A stretch of 64,000 nucleotides of DNA, from the NCBI GenBank assembly GCA_964573295.1, contig CAZNJE010000001.1, positions 62,001 to 126,000 of the forward strand, read 5' to 3'. Under the pieces are notes generated by a model that was not told the origin of the DNA, did no database searches, and saw nothing but the letters and a program-made list of their open reading frames with translations. Shown here piece after piece: positions 51,278 to 59,225 of the stretch; within the stretch, counting starts at the first letter, position 1, and each line of letters begins with the position of its first letter. Position numbers and translations under genes: made by a program. Origin of the DNA: CAYQJL01 sp964573295. GTDB lineage: Bacteria > Eisenbacteria > RBG-16-71-46 > CAIMUX01 > WJJG01.

Positions 51278-51307
51278 GTGACACCGCCGGGCTCCATCTG
51301 TTACTAT
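51278..51307 (+). promoter_or_regulatory. Candidate promoter of the DUF1015-serA-serC operon
   Basis: GTGACA (51278-51283) and TACTAT (51302-51307) form a -35/-10 pair with an 18-base spacer, matching 5 of 6 and 4 of 6 consensus positions. It lies 50 bases before the DUF1015 start codon. Confidence 0.5.
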
Positions 51308-51356
51308 CGGCCGCTTGCCATGAAACACGAGCGGTAAATCGGTAGGAGGTCGGTTG

Positions 51357-52595
51357 ATGTCGAAGATTCGTCCATTTCGAGCGTGGCGGCCGCGGCCGGA
51401 GATCGCCGAGCGGGTCGCCTCCCCCCCATACGATGTCTTGAGCAGCAGCGAGGCGCGCGAGATGGCCGCTGGCAGCGAGGTGTCGTTCCTGCACGTCATC
51501 AAACCCGAAATCGACCTGGACCCGGGTATCGATCCCCACGATCCCCTCGTCTATGAGACGGGCGGGAGCAACCTGCGCCGACTCATCGACGAAGGCGTCC
51601 TGGTCCGGGAGGACCAACCCTGCTTCTACGTCTATCAGCAGAAGATGGGCGATCACGTGCAGGCGGGGCTGGTGGCCGGCGCCAGCGTGGACGAGTACGA
51701 GGCCGACCTGATCAAGAAGCACGAATTCACCCGCCCCGACAAGGAAGATGACCGTACGCGGCATGTCAGCGCCCTCAACGCCAACACCGGCCCGGTCTTT
51801 CTGACCTACAGCTCGGTGGAGGCAATCGACCGGCTCGTGGATGCGATTCGTACCCGCCAGCCCGAGTACGACTTCGTCAGCCCGGACGGCATCGGCCACA
51901 CACTGTGGGTGGTCTCGGACGAGGCTGAAATCCGCCAGCTGAGCGAGGCCTTCGCCACCATCGGACACCTCTACGTGGCCGACGGCCATCACCGGAGCGC
52001 CTCGGCGACCCGGGTCCGGGCCATGCGCCGCGACGCCAACCCCAGCCATACCGGCGACGAGGAGTACAACTACTTCCTGAGCGTGATCTTCCCGCATGAT
52101 CAGATGAAGATCCTGGCCTACAACCGCGTCGTGCTGGACCTGGGCAACCTCTCTCCCGACGCTTTCCTGGAAAAGATCGAAGAGCACTTCGCGATCACGC
52201 CTGCCGAGGTGGCCGAGCCGGATGCCCCGAAGCGCTTCGGGCTCTACCTCGGAGGGCAGTGGTACCGTCTGGAGGCCAAGGAAGGCAGCTATCCAGCCGA
52301 GGACCCGGTGGCATCGCTCGATTGCGCTATTCTACAGAACAATCTGCTGGCCCCGATCTTGGGCATCAAGGATCCCCGCACCGACAAGCGCATCGACTTC
52401 GTGGGCGGCATCCGCGGCACGCGAGAACTCGAAAAGCGTTGTGCAGAGGGAGCCGCCGCCGCGTTCGCACTATATCCGACGAGCATCGAACAGCTCATGT
52501 CGGTCGCCGACGCGGGCAAGGTGATGCCGCCCAAGTCGACCTGGTTCGAGCCGAAGCTGCGGTCGGGTCTGATCGTCCGCCCGCTGTCGGAATAG
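51357..52595 (+). CDS. DUF1015 family protein
   Basis: 412 residues from ATG 51357 with GGAGGT upstream. The family signature is present: IRPFRAWRP near the start, ASPPYDVLS, FLHVIKPEIDL, and VADGHHRSASA with the conserved histidine pair near residue 205. DUF1015 proteins are widespread in bacteria and archaea and often neighbour serine-biosynthesis genes; their reaction is not known to me. Here it is the first gene of an operon with serA (31-base gap) and serC, which supports a role near serine or 3-phosphoglycerate metabolism. Confidence 0.85.
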   Translation: MSKIRPFRAWRPRPEIAERVASPPYDVLSSSEAREMAAGSEVSFLHVIKPEIDLDPGIDPHDPLVYETGGSNLRRLIDEGVLVREDQPCFYVYQQKMGDHVQAGLVAGASVDEYEADLIKKHEFTRPDKEDDRTRHVSALNANTGPVFLTYSSVEAIDRLVDAIRTRQPEYDFVSPDGIGHTLWVVSDEAEIRQLSEAFATIGHLYVADGHHRSASATRVRAMRRDANPSHTGDEEYNYFLSVIFPHDQMKILAYNRVVLDLGNLSPDAFLEKIEEHFAITPAEVAEPDAPKRFGLYLGGQWYRLEAKEGSYPAEDPVASLDCAILQNNLLAPILGIKDPRTDKRIDFVGGIRGTRELEKRCAEGAAAAFALYPTSIEQLMSVADAGKVMPPKSTWFEPKLRSGLIVRPLSE

Positions 52596-52626
52596 AGCGT
52601 TACACTCTTTTCTTTGAGGAGGTGAC

Positions 52627-53502
52627 ATGAAGATCCTGATCTCCGATGCGTTTGATCCGTCCCTGCCCGAACGGCTCGCCAAGTTCGGCGAGGTCACCGA
52701 CGACAAGGCGCAGGTTGCTTCGGCCAATGTAGTGCTCATCCGAAGCAAGACGAAGTGTACGAAGGAGTACATCGACGGCGCCCCCGAGCTCCAGATGATC
52801 ATCCGCGGCGGTGTCGGACTGGACAACGTCGACTTGGAATACGCCAAGGAGAAGGGCATCAAGGTGTTCAACACGCCGGCCGCCTCGAGTGTTGCGGTCG
52901 CCGAACTCGCCTTCGCGCTGCTGCTCGCCATTCCCAACCGGGTGATCGAAGGACACATGACGATGTGCGAGGGCAAGTGGGCCAAGAAGGAGCTGAAGCG
53001 CACCGAGCTCTACCAGAAAACGCTGGGCCTTTTGGGAGTGGGGCGCATCGGCTCCGAGGTCGCCAAGCGCGCCCAGGCCTTCGGTATGAAGGTGATCGCT
53101 TACGACAAGTACGTCGAGAAGAACGACTACGCCACGATCGTCTCGCTCGAGGAAATGCTGGCGCAGGCCGATTTCATCTCGATCCACACCCCCCTGACCG
53201 ACGAGACCAAGGGCATGGTGAACACCGAGTTGATCGGCAAGATGAAGGACGGCGTCATCATCATCAACAGCGGCCGCGGCAAGGTGATCAACGAGGAGGA
53301 CATGGTTGCTGCGCTGACGAGCGGCAAGGTCGGTGCCTACGGCACCGACGTATGGGAATCGGATCCGCCGCCGGAGACCTGTGCGCTTCTGAAGGCCCCG
53401 AATGTCTTCATGACACCTCATATCGGCGCCTCGTCGAAGGAGAATCTGCTCCGGATCGGAGACATCATCGTCGAGCGGCTCGAGGAGCACTACGGCAAGT
53501 AA
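52627..53502 (+). CDS. serA: D-3-phosphoglycerate dehydrogenase, short form
   Basis: 291 residues, lacking the C-terminal ACT regulatory domains of long SerA proteins, so feedback inhibition by serine through ACT is not expected. NAD-binding motif LGLLGVGRIGSEVAKR, substrate segment INSGRGKVI with the catalytic Arg, and PHIGASS with the catalytic His. It oxidises 3-phosphoglycerate to 3-phosphohydroxypyruvate, the entry step of serine synthesis. GAGGAGG lies upstream of the ATG. It is followed by serC after 24 bases. Confidence 0.92.
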   Translation: MKILISDAFDPSLPERLAKFGEVTDDKAQVASANVVLIRSKTKCTKEYIDGAPELQMIIRGGVGLDNVDLEYAKEKGIKVFNTPAASSVAVAELAFALLLAIPNRVIEGHMTMCEGKWAKKELKRTELYQKTLGLLGVGRIGSEVAKRAQAFGMKVIAYDKYVEKNDYATIVSLEEMLAQADFISIHTPLTDETKGMVNTELIGKMKDGVIIINSGRGKVINEEDMVAALTSGKVGAYGTDVWESDPPPETCALLKAPNVFMTPHIGASSKENLLRIGDIIVERLEEHYGK

Positions 53503-53526
53503 CGCCACAATGGGAGGATTGACGTC

Positions 53527-54612
53527 ATGGCTCGTGCACACAATTTCTACGCAGGTCCAGCCGTGTTGCCCCTACCCGCACTCGAGCGAGCTCAGAAGGA
53601 GCTGACCGACTGGGATGGCACCGGCACTTCGGTCATGGAGACCAGCCACCGCTCGAAAGAGTACGACGCCGTCCACAACGAGGCCATCAGCCTGATGCGG
53701 GAGTTTCTGGGGCTCGGCGAGCAGTACCAGGTGATGTTCCTGACCGGCGGCGCCAGCATGCAGTTCGCCATGATCCCGATGAACCTGCTCGAGAAGGATC
53801 AAACCGCCGACTACATCCACACCGGTACCTGGTCGAAGAAGGCCATTGCCGAAGCGAAGCTCTTCGGCAGCGTCAACGTGGCCTTCGACGGCGAGACGGT
53901 CGGATTGACACGTATTCCGAAGCAAGAGGAGCTGAAGCTCACCGCCGGCGCCCGCTACGTGCACTATACCAGCAACAACACGATCAAGGGCACGCAGTGG
54001 CACTACACGCCCGATGCCGGCAACGTGCCGCTGGTATGTGACATGTCTTCGGACTTCTTGTGGAAGAAATTCGATCCGGCCCCCTACGGGATCATCTATG
54101 CCGGCGCTCAGAAGAACGTAGGTCCGGCCGGGGTCACGGTGGTCATCATGCGCAACGACGTGCTCGATCAGTGCAAAGCCGAGAACCCCACGATGCTCAA
54201 GTACGCAACGTACGCGGAGAAGAACTCGCTCTTCAACACGCCGCCCACCTTCAACATCTACATGCTGCGCAACGTGCTGAGCAACATGAAGGACATGGGC
54301 GGCCTGGACGCGATGGAGGCCCACAATCGCAAGAAGGCCGGCCTCATCTACGACACGATCGACAGCAACCCGGAGTTCTTCCGCGCCCCGGTCGATAAGG
54401 ACAGCCGCTCGATGATGAACATCGTCTTCCGGCTGCCGTCCGAAGAACTGGAGGCGAAGTTCGTCGCCGAGGGCAAGGAGAAGAACATGCTGGGTCTCAA
54501 GGGGCACCGGTCGGTCGGCGGAATCCGCATCTCGGCGTACAACTCCTGCCCGTTCGACTCGGTCGAAGCGGTGGTGGATTACATGAAGGCCTTCGCCAAG
54601 GCCAACGGCTGA
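53527..54612 (+). CDS. serC: Phosphoserine aminotransferase
   Basis: 361 residues. Typical N-terminus NFYAGPAVLP, the METSHRSKEYD segment, the PLP lysine in YAGAQKNVGPAG, and the C-terminal GHRSVGGIRISAYN. It transfers an amino group from glutamate to 3-phosphohydroxypyruvate, giving phosphoserine. It follows serA in the same operon. A serB-type phosphatase is not next to it. Confidence 0.95.
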   Translation: MARAHNFYAGPAVLPLPALERAQKELTDWDGTGTSVMETSHRSKEYDAVHNEAISLMREFLGLGEQYQVMFLTGGASMQFAMIPMNLLEKDQTADYIHTGTWSKKAIAEAKLFGSVNVAFDGETVGLTRIPKQEELKLTAGARYVHYTSNNTIKGTQWHYTPDAGNVPLVCDMSSDFLWKKFDPAPYGIIYAGAQKNVGPAGVTVVIMRNDVLDQCKAENPTMLKYATYAEKNSLFNTPPTFNIYMLRNVLSNMKDMGGLDAMEAHNRKKAGLIYDTIDSNPEFFRAPVDKDSRSMMNIVFRLPSEELEAKFVAEGKEKNMLGLKGHRSVGGIRISAYNSCPFDSVEAVVDYMKAFAKANG

Positions 54613-54626
54613 TAACGAGGTGAACG

Positions 54627-57032
54627 ATGAAGCACAGGCGCATCGAGCGCCTCGGCCTCTGCATTCTGGGCGGTGTTCTGGGAAGCCTGTGGATGGCTCC
54701 CGGCACCGCCCACTCTGTATCCGGGACCGAGGTATCCGTCCATCCCGTCATCGTAGGGATTACCGCACGGGCGGCGGACGGGGCAGCGCCAGTCGACTCG
54801 GCACCGGCTAGCGAGACACCCGCTGGAGGGGAATCCGCCAGCGCGGCATCCGATGGCTCAACATCCGAAGGTGATGCGCGGGATCGCGCCACGAAGCACG
54901 GATTCGCGTCTCTCGAACTCAGCTTCCCGGGGCCTGACCGCCCGCACCTGGAACTCTCCCCCGAGCTGTGGGAGGCGATCAGGCGGCAGGTGGGCGCAGG
55001 AGCGGGAGCCGGCGGCGAGCGAGTAGGCTATTCGGCCGCAACCATGGCGCGCTACGGGCGCAGCACGCATCTCCTGCCCGGCGTCCTGAGCTTGTTCGCC
55101 GATGTACGCACCGTCTCGCGCGAGACCGGCCGCTGGAGCGACCAGCTTCTGGCCGACGCTCGCAAGTGCGCCGCCTTCGGCTACGGCTGGGAGGAGGGCG
55201 GAATCGGCGAGATGGTCCGCCGGTGCTACGGCCTTCTCGGTGTCTCGACCGGCCGGCGCACGATGGGGGCCATCGACTCGACGTGGACCGGCGATCATCC
55301 GCCTTTCCCGATTCCCACCGAGCGGGAAGCACAATGGCAGGCTGTGCCGCGCGGCGTGCGCGACCTCATCGTCCGGCTCTACGAAGGCGCGCGCGTAGCC
55401 GGCCCCTGGGTGCGCCAGGCCCTCGGCCCAGCGGAGTTGACGGGCACGCTGACGGTCGACTCGCTCTACGACCTGGCCATGGCCCACCGTGACGACGAGG
55501 CCTTCGGTCAGATGGCGACCCTGCGCGGGGAGTACTTGGACCTGTTCAGCCATCTGGACCTCGGCTACCTGGGATACGCAACGATCCTATGGGCACGGTA
55601 CCTGGAGTCGGCGCTGGCCGACTACGCCGCTCCAGGGACCACCACGACATCGAGTTCGGGCGAGCGGGCCACGACCTTCCGACTCACCACCGAGCTAGGC
55701 GAGATCCTGATCGGAGGGCCCGGCGACGACGACCACCAGCAACCGGCCTTCTTGGTGGTCGATATCGGAGGCAACGACACCTACGGCCCGGGGTTTGCCG
55801 CGTCGAACTCCCTGGCTTCCCCGGTCGCGTGCCTGGTCGATCTGGCTGGTGATGATGAATACCGCGCGGGCGATTCGAACGAGGATGAGGCGAACGAGGA
55901 TGAGTCGAACGAGGACCGCCCATACGCGAACGATCCAGGCGCGCACGACCAGCCCACTGCCCGCAGGCCGGCGACCGTCTCCTCGTTTGGAGCCGGCATC
56001 TTCGGGATCGGCGCCCTGATCGATCTGGCGGGCAACGACTCCTACGCGGTCCACGAGTCGGGACTCGGGCGGGGATGCTTCGGCAGCGGACTGCTGTTCG
56101 ACTTCGCGGGCGACGACACCTATCACGGCGGTCGGCGCTGGACCCAGGGCGCGGCGCACGGTGGCATCGGCGTGCTCTGTGATCTGGCCGGCGAGGACCG
56201 CTACTCCTGCGCGCAGCAATCACAGGGCCTGGGAGCTACCCTGGGCGCCGGGCTGCTGCTGGATCTCGCGGGCGATGATCGCTACATCGCCCGCGACGAC
56301 GGCAACATCTCCGAACTCTATCTCGGGCAATCGGTCGCCATGAGCCAGGGATGTGGCTACGGCCGGCGGGCCGATCTGGGAGACGGCCACTCGCTGGCCG
56401 GGGGGTTCGGGCTTCTGATCGATGGAGCCGGCAACGACGACTACCACGCGCAGGTGTGGTCCCAGGGCTGCGGCTACTGGTGGGGCGTGGGCGTGCTGGA
56501 AGACCGTGCGGGGAATGATACCTATCGCAACGGTAAGTACTCTTCGGGTGCGGCGGCACACTTCGCGATCGGTGTTCACGTCGATCTGGCGGGCAACGAC
56601 CGGTACAATCAGGGCAACGACACCGCCAAGAACCAGTTTCAGGGCCACGCCCGCGACGGTTCGATCGGCATCTTCATCGACGGCGACGGCGACGACCGCT
56701 ACGACCTGCGGTCCCACTGCGCCGGCTCCGGCGATCTGGGCTCCGTGGGCCTCTTCTGGGACCGTCGTGGCGACGACCATTACCGCTACGACCCAGCCGA
56801 CCTGGGCGACTCCGGCTGGTCTCGCACACCGCCCCTGGGCTCGACGACCGAGTACCCGCCTTTCCGGTCCTTCCGCGACGAGGTGCCTGTCTACGGCATC
56901 TTCCTCGACACGGGCGGCCGGGACGAGTATGAGACCGGCATCGTGGGACACAACGACGATCGCTGGTCGATGCAGCGATACCCGGGTGCCTGGGGACTGG
57001 GCATGGATTGGGAGATCTTTCCAGCGGACTGA
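54627..57032 (+). CDS. Secreted protein with A-G-N/D-D-x-Y repeats, function unknown
   Basis: 801 residues; start ATG 54627 with GAGGTG upstream, 14 bases after serC. A signal peptide (LCILGGVLGSLWMAPGTAHS) and a low-complexity tail lead to a helical region (~95-340). Then come about 12 copies of a motif of the type V-D-L-A-G-N-D-x-Y (IGGNDTY, LAGDDEY, LAGNDSY, FAGDDTY, LAGEDRY, LAGDDRY, GAGNDDY, RAGNDTY, LAGNDRY, DGDDRY, RGDDHY, GGRDEY), spaced about 25-60 residues apart, with Q-G-x-G turns between. This suggests a beta-solenoid or a stack of metal-binding loops, but it is not the RTX nonapeptide. A 15-bp repeat inserts an acidic stretch in one copy. Why such an exported protein follows serine-synthesis genes is unclear. 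Confidence 0.7.
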   Translation: MKHRRIERLGLCILGGVLGSLWMAPGTAHSVSGTEVSVHPVIVGITARAADGAAPVDSAPASETPAGGESASAASDGSTSEGDARDRATKHGFASLELSFPGPDRPHLELSPELWEAIRRQVGAGAGAGGERVGYSAATMARYGRSTHLLPGVLSLFADVRTVSRETGRWSDQLLADARKCAAFGYGWEEGGIGEMVRRCYGLLGVSTGRRTMGAIDSTWTGDHPPFPIPTEREAQWQAVPRGVRDLIVRLYEGARVAGPWVRQALGPAELTGTLTVDSLYDLAMAHRDDEAFGQMATLRGEYLDLFSHLDLGYLGYATILWARYLESALADYAAPGTTTTSSSGERATTFRLTTELGEILIGGPGDDDHQQPAFLVVDIGGNDTYGPGFAASNSLASPVACLVDLAGDDEYRAGDSNEDEANEDESNEDRPYANDPGAHDQPTARRPATVSSFGAGIFGIGALIDLAGNDSYAVHESGLGRGCFGSGLLFDFAGDDTYHGGRRWTQGAAHGGIGVLCDLAGEDRYSCAQQSQGLGATLGAGLLLDLAGDDRYIARDDGNISELYLGQSVAMSQGCGYGRRADLGDGHSLAGGFGLLIDGAGNDDYHAQVWSQGCGYWWGVGVLEDRAGNDTYRNGKYSSGAAAHFAIGVHVDLAGNDRYNQGNDTAKNQFQGHARDGSIGIFIDGDGDDRYDLRSHCAGSGDLGSVGLFWDRRGDDHYRYDPADLGDSGWSRTPPLGSTTEYPPFRSFRDEVPVYGIFLDTGGRDEYETGIVGHNDDRWSMQRYPGAWGLGMDWEIFPAD
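55875..55919. repeat. 15-bp tandem repeat, 3 copies, inserted in the repeat protein
   Basis: Units TCGAACGAGGATGAG (55875), GCGAACGAGGATGAG (55890) and TCGAACGAGGACCGC (55905). In frame they add the acidic five-residue period S-N-E-D-E to a loop of the secreted protein. Confidence 0.88.
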
Positions 57033-57108
57033 CCCGTGACGGGCGCTCGTCCCTCGCCTCTCCCGCTGGAAACCGCCCGCGCCAGGCTCGCCCAGCCGCG
57101 CCCAGGCA

Positions 57109-58923
57109 CTAGGGCTTCAACTGGCAGTAGCGATCGATCAGCTCGACCAGCAGGTCGAGACTCCCCTTCCAGAACGCCTTCGACCGGATATCAATGCCGA
57201 AGCGGGCGGCCAGGTCGGCGGCTTCCCCCGCGCCGGTGCTACGCAACAGGTCATGATAGCGTCCGACGAAGGACTCGCCTTCCTGCTTGTAGATAGCATA
57301 GACCCCCATGCCGAAGAGCAGTCCGAAGGCGTAGGGGAAGTTGTAGAAGTTGAGATCCCCGTAGTAGTAGTGCGGCTTGAGCAGCCACATGTAAGGATGC
57401 AGGTAATCGGGGTCGAGCACATCGCCATAGGCTTCCTTCTGGGCCTCGATCATGATGGCACAGAAGTCGTCGGCGCTGAGTTCGGCCTCCGCGCGGCGCT
57501 TGACGACCTCCGATTCAAAGAGAAATCGCGAGGAGATGTCCACAGTCACCTGCGTGGCGCCTAGAAGCTGGTTCTCCAGGATCGAGAGCTGCTCGGCTTC
57601 ACTGGCCTTCTCGAGCGCGGCGTTGAAGACGATGGTCTCACAGAAGATCGAAGCCGTCTCGGCCAGCACCATCGGAGCCCCGCGCAGTAGGATCGGGAGG
57701 CCCTTCTGACAATGGTTGTGGTAGCCGTGGCCGAGCTCGTGCGCCAGCGTGGTCATCTGGTCGAATGTGCCGTCGAAGTTGGCGAGGATGCGCGACTCCT
57801 CCACACCGGGCACACGCATACAGAAGGCGCCGCCGCGCTTGCCGTCACGCGGCTCGGCGTCGATCCAGCGCTGGTCGAATGCGCGTCGGGCGAACCCCGC
57901 CAGTTCGGGGGTGAAGCCGGCGAACTGCGCCTCGATGAAGTCGCGCGCCTCGTTCCAACTGTAGCTCGGATTGGCCGTACCCACCGGGGCGAACAAATCC
58001 CACCAAGGGAGCTTCTCCTTGCCCAGCTTCTGCGCCTTGCTGGCCAGATAGCGTCGGAAATGGGGAAAGTAGTCGCGGATCGATTCGAGGAGTGCCTCCA
58101 GGGTGGGATGGTCAATGTGATTTTGGACGAGGGCACTGTGGAGCACATCGTCGTACCCGCGCCAGCGGGCAAGCGTGACCGCCGCGCCCTTGACACAGTT
58201 GAGCGAGAAGGCCACCGGCTCTTTGATTGACGCCCAGGCTTCGAGTTCCGTCTCGTAAGCGCGCCGGCGCACCGACTCATCCGGATCACTGGCCAGGTTA
58301 CGCAGGACCGTCATCGGCAAATCCTCGGTCTTCCCATCACGCTCGAACGGCACCTTCAGTTGGCTGGTGACGTTTCCCTGCAGCTTCCACATGACCCCAC
58401 CGCCCGAGAGCTGAAGCTCGGCGGCCAAGTCCTCGAGCCGGGTATCCATCAGATACCGGCTGCGTACGATGATATCCTGCAGGACTTGTCGGTGCTCTTC
58501 GACCAAGGGAGAAGCCTTGGAAGCCTCATCGAGCGTCTCGCCCAGGGAGCCGACCCAACTCTGGAAGCGGGTCAACAGCTTCTCGGCCCGGACCCCAAGC
58601 TGCTCGAGCTGGCTGAGCCGTTTGCCGGCCACACTGTTGTACGAGTCGGTGGTCACGAAGCCGTAGACGAAGGCCTGCATCGTCGACATGCGCTTCATCA
58701 GCGTGTCGAGCTGCTTGAGCATATCCTCGAGCGTGGTCTTGACCGTTCCGGAGTCGGCGGGGGGACTCTCGAGCCGCTCCACGCCAGCTTTGGTCACGTA
58801 GCTTTCCAGACCGCTCAATTGCTCCTTCGCGTGTGTCAGATCGCCGAGGAAGTCCTCACCGTCCAGGCCAGAGTAGACGTTGGACAAGTCCCAGTGTGGC
58901 AAGGAAGACGTCGCCGGTGTCAT
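57109..58923 (-). CDS. pepF: Oligoendopeptidase F (M3 peptidase)
   Basis: 604 residues from the ATG at 58923 with AGGAG upstream, the normal length. N-terminal HWDLSNVYSGLDG matches M3B peptidases; the zinc site is TLAHELGHGYH (HExxH near residue 394) with the downstream glutamate in ETASIFCETIV. It cleaves short peptides in the cytoplasm. It follows the AsnB-like gene with a 302-base gap that contains a possible zinc-finger micro-ORF. The 60 extra codons upstream of 58923 in the same frame are leader. Confidence 0.94.
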   Translation of the reverse strand: MTPATSSLPHWDLSNVYSGLDGEDFLGDLTHAKEQLSGLESYVTKAGVERLESPPADSGTVKTTLEDMLKQLDTLMKRMSTMQAFVYGFVTTDSYNSVAGKRLSQLEQLGVRAEKLLTRFQSWVGSLGETLDEASKASPLVEEHRQVLQDIIVRSRYLMDTRLEDLAAELQLSGGGVMWKLQGNVTSQLKVPFERDGKTEDLPMTVLRNLASDPDESVRRRAYETELEAWASIKEPVAFSLNCVKGAAVTLARWRGYDDVLHSALVQNHIDHPTLEALLESIRDYFPHFRRYLASKAQKLGKEKLPWWDLFAPVGTANPSYSWNEARDFIEAQFAGFTPELAGFARRAFDQRWIDAEPRDGKRGGAFCMRVPGVEESRILANFDGTFDQMTTLAHELGHGYHNHCQKGLPILLRGAPMVLAETASIFCETIVFNAALEKASEAEQLSILENQLLGATQVTVDISSRFLFESEVVKRRAEAELSADDFCAIMIEAQKEAYGDVLDPDYLHPYMWLLKPHYYYGDLNFYNFPYAFGLLFGMGVYAIYKQEGESFVGRYHDLLRSTGAGEAADLAARFGIDIRSKAFWKGSLDLLVELIDRYCQLKP

Positions 58924-59225
58924 GAGGTCTCCTTTCGTCGTGGCAGGCAGCGCCGCGCGTCGGTTGCGGACAACTGGGTAGAGTAGCACAACATTACCGC
59001 CGGAACCATGACATCCCGCAGGATGCCGTGGGAGGCCATCAGACCGGCTCTCAGTGGGACACTCAGTGGGAGCGCCGATGGTGACAAGCGACACAGCTGG
59101 CATACTCGGGCGGATTCCGATTCCCGCAGTGGGGGCAGATCCACGCCGGAGACCCTTGCAACCCCTGTTGTGAAGCCGGCGCCGGCTCCCGACCCTACCC
59201 GGGGTCCGCGGTCTGAATCCTGCGC
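58924..59225. other. Intergenic region upstream of pepF
   Basis: 302 bases between the AsnB-like stop and the pepF start. It contains the 59063-59161 zinc-finger micro-ORF and the pepF ribosome-binding site. I see no array here. Confidence 0.5.
59063..59161 (-). CDS. Micro-ORF or remnant encoding a RanBP2-type zinc finger
   Basis: Reading leftward, 32 codons from a TTG at 59161 to a TGA at 59063 encode W-x-C-x2-C-x3-N-x6-C-x2-C (Trp 7, Cys 9, 12, Asn 16, Cys 23, 26). That is the exact RanBP2-type zinc-finger/zinc-ribbon signature. An in-frame TAG lies 11 codons upstream of the TTG, so it cannot be part of a larger present-day gene. No convincing ribosome-binding site is seen, so it may be the decayed C-terminus of a former protein rather than a true small gene. 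Confidence 0.4.
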   Translation of the reverse strand: MQGSPAWICPHCGNRNPPEYASCVACHHRRSH

